Positions 1-11,380 of a DNA stretch of 64,000 nucleotides are shown here, in pieces. Origin of the DNA: Cercis canadensis. Taxonomy: Eukaryota; Streptophyta; Magnoliopsida; Fabales; Fabaceae. The position numbers and the translations under genes are program-made. The notes under the pieces are model-generated. The model ran no database searches and was not told where the DNA came from. It saw only the letters and a program-made list of their open reading frames with translations. The stretch is taken from positions 377,728 through 441,727 of the forward strand of contig QAOA01000773.1 of NCBI GenBank assembly GCA_003255065.1, read 5' to 3'. Position 1 is the first letter of the stretch. Every line of letters starts with the position of its first letter.

Positions 1-2630
1 AGGAAGGCTGGAGTGAAAGATTATTGAAAAGCCTTTACTATGTGACATGGCGGCACGGAGACCAGTTTCCTGATGAAATTGAGAAACTGTGGAGCACAAT
101 TGCTAGCAAAAACAGGAACATCAGTCCTGTTTTAGATTTCTTGATCACAAAAGGAATTGAAGATTGTGATTCAAATGCATCCACTGAAATTAGTGGTGCA
201 TTTGCCACATATTTCTCTGTTGCAAAGCGGGTAAGTCTATATTTAGCACGAATATGTCCTCAGCGCACTATAGATCATCTAGTTTTCCAATTGTCTCAAC
301 GAATACTAGAGGATAGCATTGAGCCAGTTGGGCCAAGCGCAGGTAAAGGTGATGCTGGTGCAAATTTTGTGTTAGAGTTCTCACAGGGTCCTGCCATGGT
401 TCAGATGGCATCTGTTGTTGATAACCAACCTCACATGTCTCCATTACTTGTTAGAGGTTCTCTTGATGGCCCACTTAGAAATGTTAGTGGGAGCTTGAGC
501 TGGAGAACAGCAGGTATGACGGGCCGAAGTGTCTCAGGCCCATTAAGTCCAATGCCTCCAGAGCTGAATATAGTTCCAGTAAATGCAGCACGATCAGGCC
601 AGCTCCTTCCATCGTTGGTTAACATGTCAGGGCCCTTAATGGGTGTTAGAAGTTCAACAGGGAGTTTGAGGAGCCGCCATGTTTCACGGGACAGTGGAGA
701 TTATCACCTTGTTGACACTCCAAACTCAGGTGAAGATGGACTGCACACTGGGGGTGCCATGCATGGTGTCAGTGCAAAAGAACTTCAGTCAGCTTTGCAG
801 GGTCATCAGCAGCATTCACTGACTCAAGCAGATATAGCATTGATCCTTCTTGCAGAAATTGCGTATGAGAATGATGAAGATTTCCGCCAATATTTGCCTC
901 TACTCTTTCATGTCATCTTTGTTTCGATGGATAGCTCGGAAGACATAGTACTAGAGCACTGCCAGCATTTGCTTGTTAACCTGCTATATTCCCTTGCAGG
1001 TCGTCACTTGGAGCAGTATGAGGTAGAAAATAATGATAGGGAGAACAAGCAGCAGGTTGTCAGCCTGATTAAGTATGTGCAATCAAAGCGAGGAAGCATG
1101 ATGTGGGAAAATGAGGACCCCACAGTTGTGAGAACTGACCTGCCAAGTGCTGCACTTCTTTCTGCCCTAGTCCAGAGCATGGTGGATGCTATCTTCTTCC
1201 AAGGCGACCTTCGTGAGACTTGGGGAGAAGAAGCACTCAAATGGGCTATGGAATGCACATCAAGACACCTTGCCTGCCGTTCACATCAGATCTACCGAGC
1301 ACTACGACCCAGTGTTACAAGCGATGCTTGTGTATCACTTCTTAGGTGCCTTCTTAGATGTCTAACAAATCCAGTACCACAAGTGTTGGGATTTATAATG
1401 GAAATTTTGATGACATTGCAAGTGATGGTGCAGAATATGGAGCCAGAAAAGGTGATACTCTATCCTCAGCTATTTTGGGGGTGTGTTGCTATGATGCACA
1501 CAGATTTTGTCCATGTATACCGCCAGGTTCTTGAGCTCTTTTCTCATGTGATTGATCGTTTGTCTTTCCGAGACCGAACAACAGAAAATGTGCTTCTTTC
1601 AAGCATGCCTCGAGATGAGCTTGATAATAGTAATGATTTAGGAGAATTTCAACGTGTAGAATCTAGGGGTGGCTATGAACTTCCACAAGAGGGGAATTTA
1701 CCAACATTTGAAGGGGTGCAGCCTCTTGTTCTTAAAGGACTTATGTCAACTGTCAGTCATGGTGTTGCTATTGATGTTCTCTCACGTATTACAGTTCATT
1801 CATGTGACTCTATATTTGGTGATGCTGAGACAAGACTCCTGATGCACATCATAGGATTACTTCCGTGGCTCTGCCTTCAGCTCAGCAAAGATCCAGTGAT
1901 AGGTCCTCCTTCACCACTTCAACATCAATATCAGAAGGCTTGCTCTGTTGCAGCCAATATTGCAATTTGGTGTCGAGCAAAATCTTTGGATGAATTAGCT
2001 ACTGTGTTCATGGTGTATTCTCGAGGTGAAATCAAGAGCATTGAAAATTTTCTGGCTTGTGTTTCACCACTTCTATGCAATGAGTGGTTCCCAAAACATT
2101 CAGCTTTGGCTTTTGGACACTTGTTAAGGCTACTAGAGAAGGGACCAGTTGAGTATCAACGTGTCATTCTACTCATGCTCAAAGCTCTTCTCCAGCACAC
2201 ACCAATGGATGCTGCCCAGAGTCCACACATGTATGCAATTGTATCCCAGTTGGTGGAAAGCACTTTGTGTTGGGAGGCACTAAGTGTGTTGGAAGCCCTT
2301 TTGCAGAGTTGTAGTTCATTGACTGGTTCTCACCCACATGAACTTGGTTCCTTTGAGAATGGAATTGTTGGGACTGATGAGAAGATGCTTGCTCCTCAAA
2401 CCTCATTTAAGGCCCGCAGCGGTCCTTTGCAGTATAATATGGGATCAGGATTTGGGGTGGTATCTACACCAGGGCAGGGTGGACCAACTGAGTCAGGGAT
2501 GTCACCCAAAGAGGTGGCTCTGCAGAATACTCGTTTGATTCTTGGTCGGGTACTCAGCAGCTGTGCACTAGGTAAGAGGAAGGACTCCAAAAAGTTGGTG
2601 CCTTTTGTGGCCAATATTGGGAACCCTTGA
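1..2630 (+). CDS. FURRY/MOR2-PAG1-like cell morphogenesis protein, C-terminal part
   Basis: The reading frame is open from the first bases (frame starting at base 3, reading EGWSERLLKSLYYVTWRHGD) to a TGA at 2628-2630, so the window starts inside the gene and about 875 C-terminal residues are visible. No intron is needed here. The protein is helical and leucine-rich, as in ARM/HEAT-like scaffolds. A Ser/Gly-rich linker (SGPL, GSLSW and GSLRSRH motifs, about residues 140-230) separates two helical regions. I recognise it as the plant FURRY homologue, whose whole protein is about 2,150 residues. Animal and fungal FURRY/Mor2/Tao3 proteins support NDR-kinase signalling and polarised growth; the plant role is inferred from family membership. 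The last residues (KRKDSKKLVPFVANIGNP) are basic. The gene is convergent with the transporter that ends at 3746. Confidence 0.9.
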   Translation, partial: EGWSERLLKSLYYVTWRHGDQFPDEIEKLWSTIASKNRNISPVLDFLITKGIEDCDSNASTEISGAFATYFSVAKRVSLYLARICPQRTIDHLVFQLSQRILEDSIEPVGPSAGKGDAGANFVLEFSQGPAMVQMASVVDNQPHMSPLLVRGSLDGPLRNVSGSLSWRTAGMTGRSVSGPLSPMPPELNIVPVNAARSGQLLPSLVNMSGPLMGVRSSTGSLRSRHVSRDSGDYHLVDTPNSGEDGLHTGGAMHGVSAKELQSALQGHQQHSLTQADIALILLAEIAYENDEDFRQYLPLLFHVIFVSMDSSEDIVLEHCQHLLVNLLYSLAGRHLEQYEVENNDRENKQQVVSLIKYVQSKRGSMMWENEDPTVVRTDLPSAALLSALVQSMVDAIFFQGDLRETWGEEALKWAMECTSRHLACRSHQIYRALRPSVTSDACVSLLRCLLRCLTNPVPQVLGFIMEILMTLQVMVQNMEPEKVILYPQLFWGCVAMMHTDFVHVYRQVLELFSHVIDRLSFRDRTTENVLLSSMPRDELDNSNDLGEFQRVESRGGYELPQEGNLPTFEGVQPLVLKGLMSTVSHGVAIDVLSRITVHSCDSIFGDAETRLLMHIIGLLPWLCLQLSKDPVIGPPSPLQHQYQKACSVAANIAIWCRAKSLDELATVFMVYSRGEIKSIENFLACVSPLLCNEWFPKHSALAFGHLLRLLEKGPVEYQRVILLMLKALLQHTPMDAAQSPHMYAIVSQLVESTLCWEALSVLEALLQSCSSLTGSHPHELGSFENGIVGTDEKMLAPQTSFKARSGPLQYNMGSGFGVVSTPGQGGPTESGMSPKEVALQNTRLILGRVLSSCALGKRKDSKKLVPFVANIGNP

Positions 2631-3745
2631 TGCATGATGTTATGTGTTGTATATATTTTTCTGTTGGAAGATGAAATAGGGATTGTTTTAGGATAGGGGT
2701 TGAAGTTGTACATAGGCATCAAGAGACAAGTAATATCAGTTTTGTAGCAGGTTGTGTAGTAGTAGACAATCCTTTTCATAGTGAAATATCATCCATAATT
2801 TATTTTTACCAACAAGAAGGCTGTATTGTTCTCACTTCTTAGTATGTAGATATGATTAACTATATTGATTGAGCTGTCTATGCATCAATTCCAATAACGT
2901 TAGGAATATGTAAACTACGTATAGGTTTGACTACATTTCACTTTGTCGTAAAGCTTGACCATATGTTTATGTTCTTGAACTGTTTCGCCCCCTATCTTAC
3001 TTTCACTTCATTGCTGAATGAATCAAGTTCTTAGTTTTATTGTAGGACTTGGTGTGAATGCAGCCAAGTCTTGTATTTTTGTTTTTAATAAATGCAAGAG
3101 GCTCACGCAAACTAAAAGCAGTGCTTTCTATACCAGTTCAAATCGAAGTTGAGTAATTTCAATCGCACAAGCATAAGATGTATATAAAGCTACTAATATG
3201 TTTGTTAGAATACATTAATACGTGTTTACAAATTACCATCATATTTTATCAAGTTGTTGACATGTTTTGCAAAAGTTACTTTATTTTGAAAAAATTGGGC
3301 ACAAAACATGTGTAACTTAACATTTCTCTTGTGGCCTCCCCAAAGAGAGACTAACATTACTGAAGTTTTCCTGTAAACACTATTCCATTCTTTGATAGAG
3401 CATCCCTCTACCTAAAAATAACATACAAAATCTCCAATTTTACATTTATGTGGAAGAATAAATCAGGGAATGAAAGGAAGGTATATTCAACAAGAAGCTC
3501 AAATACATTACAATAGCAAATAGCACATTACAAAGGAGGCTGAAACGAATACGTGCCTCTATACACTTGTGAAGTAGATTTGTACATAGGGTGGCTTCTC
3601 AGTTTATTCTGTAATCAAACCATCAGACCCTCTCAGAAAACCCTGATTTTCTAATTGGCCAACAACTCTGCCAATTGGATTCTTCCTTCATCTAAAAGTA
3701 TGACCATACCTGCACTCTGGGTTTCTGTAGAAGCAGTATGAGAGA
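2631..3745. other. Convergent 3' UTR / intergenic stretch
   Basis: About 1.1 kb between the FURRY-like stop and the transporter stop. It is AT-rich, with no further coding sequence that I can support. It probably holds both 3' UTRs, since the two genes run toward each other. Confidence 0.6.
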
Positions 3746-6562
3746 TCATTCACGAGAACTTTTGTTCCTCTTTATCAAGGAATAGGTATCACTGTATATA
3801 GCCACCAGGTTTGAGAAGACTGCGAGGACAATCATAATGACGGCTAGAATCTTGTCTGATTTAGTTGCGAGGCTGAACCGATCCCTGCATAATCAAAAAG
3901 ATGCTTGATGATGAGTTGACTATTTAGCAGTAAAATTTTCCTGAATGATAGGGTTAATGTGACTACCAATAAACAAAATCCTACAATTTCAACTATATTA
4001 ATAAAAAATATAACTAAGTCATCAAGGTTTTTTCTTTTTTTCTTTTCTCTTTTCGATCCAAGACAACCAAAGAACTATATCGAAATACATTAATGAACTA
4101 ACAGATTCAGCGACCAAACTCACCTAAGAGTAATGGCAGCAGGAAATATGAATCCTAGACATACTGCAGCTGTTGCTCCAGTGAACTGGAAAGCATCCCA
4201 AATGCTGGGTATGAAATTTGCTCCCAGGAAGATAAGACCAATGAGGGTAGCAGTAATTGATGCGAATCTGAAGTTATCAAGAACCAAAGGCCTTGATTTG
4301 GAAAACAGGAGACCATCTATGTTGAGCCGCAGTGGATAGAAGACAACTGGAAATACAAGCATGAGATGTGCAGCATAGCTAAGACGAACAGCATCATTGA
4401 GCACAGCGCCAAAAGGAATCCCAAGATTGGTATCAAAGTTGGCAAGCACATCATCAAGAGTTCCTTCGCCAAATAGGAGGAACCCAAAAAAGCTTATCAT
4501 TAAGTACACAGAAGAGCATAGAGCAAGAGCAGCTCGTACAACCCCTTGCATCTGTGAGGAGTCTTCAAGTTCATTATCGATGCTGTGAACTGTAAATAAA
4601 GTGTCTCAACAGATCAGTTCATCTCAAATCATACAATACAACCATCAGATTACATATCCACATTGCAAACAGGTAGACTAGAAAGCCTATAATAATGTTA
4701 TGCTCCCGCATAACTGACACTTTGGCAACAATAACCAATTTTTTACTATTACTTGGGGCTTAAATTTGGAATTGCTAGCCCACCCTGCCCCTTCTAACAA
4801 CCAAACACAGGGCACATAGAGTATACTTGCATTTATCATGTCATTAACATAGAATAAAGAATATGACCACTTGGACGAAGAAAATATTACTGATGCCCTG
4901 TTTGGACTTTGATAAGTGTAGGAGGAATGCCTAAACTAATCCAAAATAATCTGAACACCCACTGATCCTGTCAATATTTTGACAAGCATATGGAAGCAGT
5001 TTTTAGATTGATTTCACTGCATTTTTCAAACAAATTAATAACCAACTCATATTGAAATAAATGTTTCCTCGTAGAACAACAGAACAAGGAAATATGCTCC
5101 ACAAAATGGTATTGAAAACTTGCATACCGTTGTAGTGGCAGATAAAGGCAGTGACAAGCACAGGGACTACAGTGAACAGTTTGAAGAATGATGAGAAATC
5201 AGTAACAACAGGCAGGAGCCTGGGCATCCCAATGCCTCCACTTATTAGCTTGACAATTGCAATTCCCACAGCAATGACAAGAAAAAGAACCGCCAATGCA
5301 ACTGATAGGGCAGATGTGAATCTCAATGAATCTGCAAACACAGAGCAGGCATGTAAATTCTCCATGGATTCATTATCAAAGACAAGGTTAGATATCCCAT
5401 GATAAGATCTCTCCCATCAAATAACTTGAACACAATAAAGTTATTGCTGGAAAGATTCAATATGCTGCAACTGAAATGCATAACCTATAAAGGTCCAGAG
5501 CAAAAGAATGCTCCTAAAACCATAATACATGTCTACTACATCATGTCATTCAGATGTCTGCCAACAAAAACTACAAAATCTTCCCCAAACTTTTTTTTTT
5601 TTTTTTCTTTTCCTTAATCTCTACCATTATACATTTTTCCGAACATGACCAAACTGGGGAACATACTAGATAAAGCAATTAACATGTAATTAATGGGGAT
5701 AGTCAAATCATATTAAGCCTTAATGTCAATTTAGGTTAGCTGTCAGCACTTCCAACAAATATTTAGAGTTATTTGGTGAAAACAGTCATTTTAATGCATA
5801 CTATGGATTCCATTGACTTTAATTTAATAAATGACACATATAATTATATTCTTTTTTCAAGTTATAGAAATAAAACTCACCAATCCGCTTAAAGCTTGCC
5901 AGAGGTGCAAATATAGCAAGTGTTGTAAACAGAAGAACAAATGTACGCCCAGTCCACCAGTGCACACCAAACCACCCTTCAAGGATACCTGTATGGTGAT
6001 CTTCGGTTGATGAAGTTCCAGAAAGCACATCACCTTCATTATTAACAATACACAACTTGGTTAGACAAGCCTAGAAATGAACAGAACATTCACCCAAATA
6101 AATTTAAGTACAGGACTTATAAATGGTCATACCAATTATAATCATGTAAACAATGAGCACACCAATGTTGTTGATTATAACACATATCTGCACAAAAGCT
6201 TTTCCATATTTGCCAAAGTAATCCCCCATTAGACTTCCATAAGAAAGGAACTTCCCGGCCCGGGTAAACCTCATCAACAACTCAATTGATTTGTCTGTCA
6301 AGAAGGCCATGAAGATTATCACAGCTAACCCAGGCACCATCCCCAACTCTCTCAAGGTTGCAGGCAAAGCCATGATCCCAGCACCAATAATGGTGGTAGA
6401 TAAGTTAAAAACAGCTCCAGAAAATGAAGCTCCATTAAAATCATCAAACCCAAGGTCTTCCTCTTGACTTTTAGGCAACAAGGGGGCATTCTCATTAACA
6501 ACTGACTTGTTTTTTCGTGATTTTTTCTTCTCTGTCTTACTTGAAAGGCTTCCAATCGTCAT
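3746..6562 (-). CDS. AVT6A-like: Amino-acid transporter, AVT6 (SLC38/SNAT-like) clade of the AAAP family
   Basis: Five exons on the minus strand, each junction GT-AG and in phase: 6562-6133, 6033-5881, 5331-5128, 4589-4124 and 3884-3746. Together they encode 463 residues, the family length. The N-terminus is cytosolic and basic (SSKTEKKKSRKNKS), followed by the AAAP signature around residues 50-75 (NLSTTIIGAGIMALPATLRE) and about eleven hydrophobic segments. Other conserved blocks are GWFGVHWWTGRTFVLL, FICHYNVHSIDNELED across the exon 3/4 junction, FGFLLFGEGTLDDVLANFD and SIWDAFQFTGATAAVC. Arabidopsis AVT6 proteins export acidic amino acids from the vacuole; that substrate is taken from the family. 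ATG 6562 is the first in-frame Met and aligns with the family start. All exons are undamaged. Confidence 0.93.
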
Positions 6563-7222
6563 TTTCCAAAATATTGATTGTCTCCAAACAAGATTTCAAC
6601 TTTTACAAACTTCAAAGCAGCTTAATAACTATGTATAACAAAAATTCAATCAGCTTTCGAGTTGTACAAAGCTTTGAGCAATCAGTTCAGTTCAACTTGC
6701 AAGCTCAGTGATACAAACCTGTCTGAAAGGAAGAATTTTGTACAGGAACACTTCAAACACATGCAACAATGGAAAATTCAGTAAATTGATAAATCAAGCC
6801 TGCCTGGAACACAGCCTTTGAAGTTGATTGTTCTTGAAAAAATCAAAAATACCTCAAATTTTCACCAAATCTGAATGAAACCCACAAGAAAATTCAAACC
6901 CAGAATCCAGAAATGAGAATTTAAGGTTCAAATCCAGCTACACAGAATTTACAATCCTGAGAAAGGATCTACAAAATCCAATTCCACTAAATCACGAATT
7001 GGATCAGAAACCCAAAATCCCTCTAGAAGCGAATCTAACAATTGCAGAGAGATTATGGCGGGCGGCGCAAAAATAAGGAGCAGCCAAAAGCCCAGAAAGA
7101 GAGGAAGGGAAAATTTAAGCTTGAAATCCCAGATCCTAATGAAAAGCCGAAAAATCAGAAAGCAGGAAAAGCGGAGGAGAAGACAGTAAATCAAAGCTTT
7201 GATGTTGTGGGTGTGCAACTTT

Positions 7223-7228
7223 GATTTA
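7223..7228 (-). promoter_or_regulatory. Candidate TATA box of the AVT6-like gene
   Basis: Read on the minus strand this is TATAAATC, about 660 bp upstream of the ATG. It would leave a long 5' UTR, possibly with a leader intron, as is common in this family. The placement is by motif only; no transcript data are available. Confidence 0.35.
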
Positions 7229-7229
7229 T

Positions 7230-8302
7230 AGACGAACCATAGAAAGACGAAAATACACGCAATAATTTAAAAAATAAAAAAAAAAAAATTCATGTTCATT
7301 ATTGTATTGTGTTGGACGACTGTTTCTTTTTCTTGTTCTTTTTTGATATGATTGTTGTGTTGGACAACTGTTAAAACATACAAATTGACTGGCTCACCGC
7401 TCATGAATGCTAATTATGAAGCTGATGACAAACACTATTTTGTTGAGGTCTAATAGAATTTAGAGGCCATAATAATAAATTCTGTTTTTTTTTTTTTATA
7501 ACAAATTATATTTATTAATATAACTTGTCTAAATATACTTTTTATCCATACACTTGTCTCTTTTCTTTTTTACTTTAATTTTAACCAATTATATTTGTTG
7601 TCTTTCAATAAGATTGATTTAGTTAAATTTTATTACAAATAATATTTTTTTAATAAATATTATGTAAATATCACTATAATTCTTTGCTAAAGATTATGAC
7701 ATATTTTTTTTAATTTTTTTGAATATGATAACTTTCTCTTACTCTAATAATAAAAAAATTATATTTATTTTCTGAATAAAAACAAAATCAATATTATTTA
7801 ATTGGTTTTAGAAATTTTGTTTTGTTTTGTTCGGTAGGTAAAATATGTTTATATCTTTACAATTTTTTTCTCAAATTCGAAAACAGAAAAAGAAATAAAA
7901 TCATGGTTTTTTAATAATAGAGCTAGTTGCAGTTGCAGACATGCAGGTCCCATAAATATTAAATATCATGATTAATGATGAGATTCCGTAGATTCCACTC
8001 CTTCCTTTTATGAATTATAAAAGAAAGATGTCTTCATTTTCTTTTCTTTTACCCACAATTGACTAGAAAGCTACAAATTATTTTTTTAAGAAAATAAATT
8101 ATTTTTTATCCTATGATTTGATTTGATTGGAAGAGAGAGGAGAGGCACGCTGCTTAGATCAGCTTAAAAGGAAGAAAAATACAAAATAGAAAGAAAAAAA
8201 AAGGACAATAATTATTTATTGGTGGAATATAATTGAATTACGCTTCCTGCAGTGTGGGGACAGAATAAAATAGTGGTTTTTGTTCTAATTTCTTTCCTCC
8301 AA
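7230..8302. other. AT-rich intergenic DNA, nothing coding seen
   Basis: Homopolymer A/T runs and short low-complexity stretches dominate. No conserved protein or RNA gene is visible. It contains the distal promoter region of the AVT6-like gene. Confidence 0.6.
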
Positions 8303-8310
8303 TAATAAAA

Positions 8311-8636
8311 AGGGTTTGTTAAAATACCTATTCTAATATGAAATTAGTGTAAATTGTAAATGTCTCAAAATATAAGTCACGAGGTAGGAGTTAGATTTTC
8401 AAATAATTGATCGAATTTAAAATTAATTATATCAAAAAATTATTATTAATTTAATAGTTTTTTCATATTACTTTATTTATAAAATTAATTATTTTCATTT
8501 ATATTAACTGATTCAATTTTTTTAAAATATTTATAATAACACTAATTTTAATACGTAAATCTTACCTTATCTCCTCGATGAAAAGATATAATATAGTCCT
8601 ACCCTCTTATAAATGAAAGGTAGCTTAACAAACCCG
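8311..8636. mobile_element. hAT-like MITE with 8-bp target duplication
   Basis: 326 bp bounded by inverted ends AGGGTTTGTTAA and TTAACAAACCCG, with the match continuing into a TACCT motif on both sides. The flanks carry the identical 8-bp direct repeat TAATAAAA at 8303-8310 and 8637-8644. An 8-bp duplication with short inverted ends is the hAT signature. There is no coding capacity. The assignment rests on the ends and duplication only. Confidence 0.7.
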
Positions 8637-8695
8637 TAATAAAATTGTAGTTGGGACCTAAAAGGCTAAAAAAGATATCATATAGTGTGATTGGG

Positions 8696-8699
<4 letters not shown>

Positions 8700-8730
<31 letters not shown>
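8700..8730. repeat. Poly-A tract of about 30 bases
   Basis: A pure A run starting just after 8700. No retroelement body is recognisable on either side, so I treat it as simple sequence. The exact length may be unreliable in the assembly. Confidence 0.8.
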
Positions 8731-8734
<4 letters not shown>

Positions 8735-9750
8735 CGTGCGTACGGACAAGGTATCCCATGACGATTGAGGAGAATAAGATAAGATTATAGGAATAATTAG
8801 ATAGGACACAAACAGCCATCCATGACCCATTCCGCCGACCCACGCCACGACCCACGACTACACTTTGAAATGGAATCACGGGAGCACACTGCACACGAGT
8901 GCTACATATACGTGTACAAACTTCTCACGTACGATTAATTTTATTGATGATCACTAAAAAAATATTGGATAACCATTAATTAATATGTGATGGTTATTAA
9001 GAAACACATAATTTAATCATTGGTCAACACAATATAATTTGAAAAATTTTAATAATAATTGTGGCCTATTAATTTTTTTTTTTTTATTAATGACTCACTT
9101 AAAATTGTTATCATTTGAGTGACTAAAAATTATTATCTCAATAAAATAAGAGTAAATTACCTTTTAGGTACTTGAGGATGAGATTTGATAAAGATAGATT
9201 GGTATTTATTTTGAATTTTGGAATGATTTGTATAACACTAATCCATTAAGTAAAACAAACAAACAGATCATTCCAACTATCAACTCTTTTTTAGTTTTAA
9301 AATTATTATAAATTTTTTTAAAGTAAATTACTTTAATTTTTCTTGTATTGTGATACATGTGATTTGAAATAAATAGGTTCCTCATTGGCATCTATGAATC
9401 TCTGAGAAAGACTGTAGTAATTCATGAATCACTTTGATTATAGATGTATTGATACTTGGTGGTGTCATATCTTCTTTTATGGAACTTTTCAGTTATTTAG
9501 GAGTTGTTATTTTTACACTCGATTTTATTAATGTTATATTTTATTTAATATTTAAATATAATATAGATTAATTTATTCCTATTTAATATAGAAAATGTTT
9601 AGTCAAAGTTAAAAACTTTCTATAATAATTGAGGGTAATTCAATCTATATCATATTTATATATTAAATAAGATGTGGTATTAATAAAATATAGTATGAAA
9701 ATAACGATTTCCTATTTTATTTTATTTTTGGATAAGAAGATAGGATTTTA
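8731..9750. other. AT-rich intergenic DNA
   Basis: No gene seen. A stretch near 8940-9020 (ATTAATATGTGATGGTTATT type) resembles one near 10720-10820, suggesting copies of a dispersed repeat. Confidence 0.5.
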
Positions 9751-9751
9751 T

Positions 9752-10110
9752 AAATTGTCTAAATCTAACACATTAACAAGGAAACTTGGTGGTAAATCAC
9801 ACCAAGAAAACAAAGAGTTTGTAGCAGTAGCATGGACAGCAACACAATCAGCAGCTTGGTTAGCAGTCCTTAGCACCTAGTTAAAATACCATGCATGTAA
9901 GCCAGCACATAATTCCAGCACATCGTCCAAAATCAACCCCAAAGGAGACAAATCTTGATGTTTATGCTTCAATGAAAGCATAATGCTCTGCGTATCCCCT
10001 TCTATGCAAAGATCCCTCAACCCCAACTCTAAAGCTTTCTGTATCCCTTCCTTACATGCCATCGCCTCTAACACCTCCATAGAATTGAAACCCTCTAATG
10101 ATTCCCTATT
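9752..10110 (-). pseudogene. RNase H-like domain relic from a plant LINE
   Basis: On the minus strand the frame reads MEVLEAMACKEGIQKALELG, then LCIEGDTQSIMLSL, the core of the plant RNase H-like domain (RVT_3) with its E and D positions. An in-frame TAG follows WYFN, and the frame then resumes with VLRTANQAADCVAVHA, the ANQxAD motif near the C-terminal end of this domain. It is a short, broken relic with no reverse-transcriptase part attached. A second, less damaged copy of the domain type lies at 35715-36120. Confidence 0.6.
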
Positions 10111-10199
10111 TTAAATGTTTGAAGCTTTGATTAATTATGTTGGGTTTCGATAGTTTACTTTGTTTGATTGTGCTTTGATGTTAACGTTATGAAGGTTTC

Positions 10200-10395
10200 T
10201 TATATACTTGTGATATTTATGTTTATATTATATTATATAGAAATAGCCAATGTGTAAATAATATGTGTAATTGTTTTTAAATTTTTTTGAGAAAATAAGA
10301 TAAATTAATTTTACATCAAATAAAATATGAAAATTACGTATATTTGTTATGTCAGTGTAATATGACATACATATATAGTATTATAAAATTCTCGT
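10200..10395 (-). repeat. Dispersed AT-rich repeat, copy 1
   Basis: The reverse complement of this stretch matches 27640-27850, with shared blocks such as ATACGTAATTTT and TTTATCTTATTTTCTCAAA. The family is unknown and no coding sequence is present. A single N lies just after it at 10422. Confidence 0.5.
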
Positions 10396-10822
10396 AATGT
10401 TATTATTGTGTTGGGATTTATNATTTTTTCAAAAAAAAAAAAAACATAACGCAATTAATTCAATTCAATTCAAATCAACCCAACGTAAACTATTTTGATT
10501 GAGTTGGTCTTAAAATAGTTCAAACTCAATTCGACTCAGCAACCCTTATTAAAACTTGATAGGTCAACCACCTTTTCTAAATAATATATGTGTTGTCGTA
10601 TTTTTCTTTCAAGTTTCTTTTACTTTTACACGAAAAATTAGGGGTTCAATTTTTATAAGTATAGGGACGAAACCACCGAATAAAAATTAATTTTAAGTCG
10701 ATCATTTAAAATATTATCTTTACGGATGATCAGTTATATGCATAAGATAATTACTAATTAATGTGTGATAATCATTAAAAAATACAAAATAACCACTAGT
10801 TAATATGTAAGTTATTAAAAAA

Positions 10823-11380
10823 ATAATTTAATTATAATTTTAGTTCTCTTATTTTAATAATTTAAACTTTTTGGTTCCCTCTATTTTAAAAATAATAATT
10901 TAATCCCTTTATATTTATAAAATATATAATTTTGGTCATTCCGTTATTTTTTAAGTATAGTTTAAAGTGTAAAGTTCTCCAATTCACAATCTTTCATTCA
11001 GATCGAAGAGTTACGTCTTACGAATCTACCCACAAAATTTCAGTTCAATCCAACAGTGGGACTCAGTCCAAAATATCAAAACTATAAGTTTTCATATAAT
11101 CACATATTTAGATTTATTTATCGTTAGATCAAGCTAAAATTTTGTGGGGAGGTTCACAAGATATAACTCTTCAATCTGAATAATAAGATTATGAATCATA
11201 AAATTTTACACCTTGAAATAGATCTAAGAAATTTTGGTTTAAAGACATNTTAAAGACAAAATGACTAAAATTGCACATTTTATGAATATAAAAAGACTAA
11301 ATTGTTTGTTTTTAAAATAGAACAACTAAAAAGTTTAAATTATTAAAATATGATTACCAAAATTATAATTAAATTAAAAA
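10823..11380. repeat. Foldback element with long inverted arms
   Basis: The left arm (about 10823-11040) and the right arm (about 11130-11380) are inverted copies. Both start with AATTTAATTATAATTTT, continue with TAATAATTTAAACTTTTT and share an oligo of the CTAAAATTTTGTGGG type toward the centre. It is a non-coding MITE-like structure. I found no clear target-site duplication, so no superfamily is assigned. An N sits at 11249 inside the right arm. Confidence 0.6.

Noticed and set aside
6900-6960. tRNA gene suggested by GGTTCAAATCC
   Set aside because: It lies in the presumed 5' UTR of the transporter gene, and no acceptor or anticodon stem can be formed around it.
8700-8730. Poly-A run as the 3' tail of a retroelement
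   Set aside because: No LINE or SINE body and no target duplication next to it.
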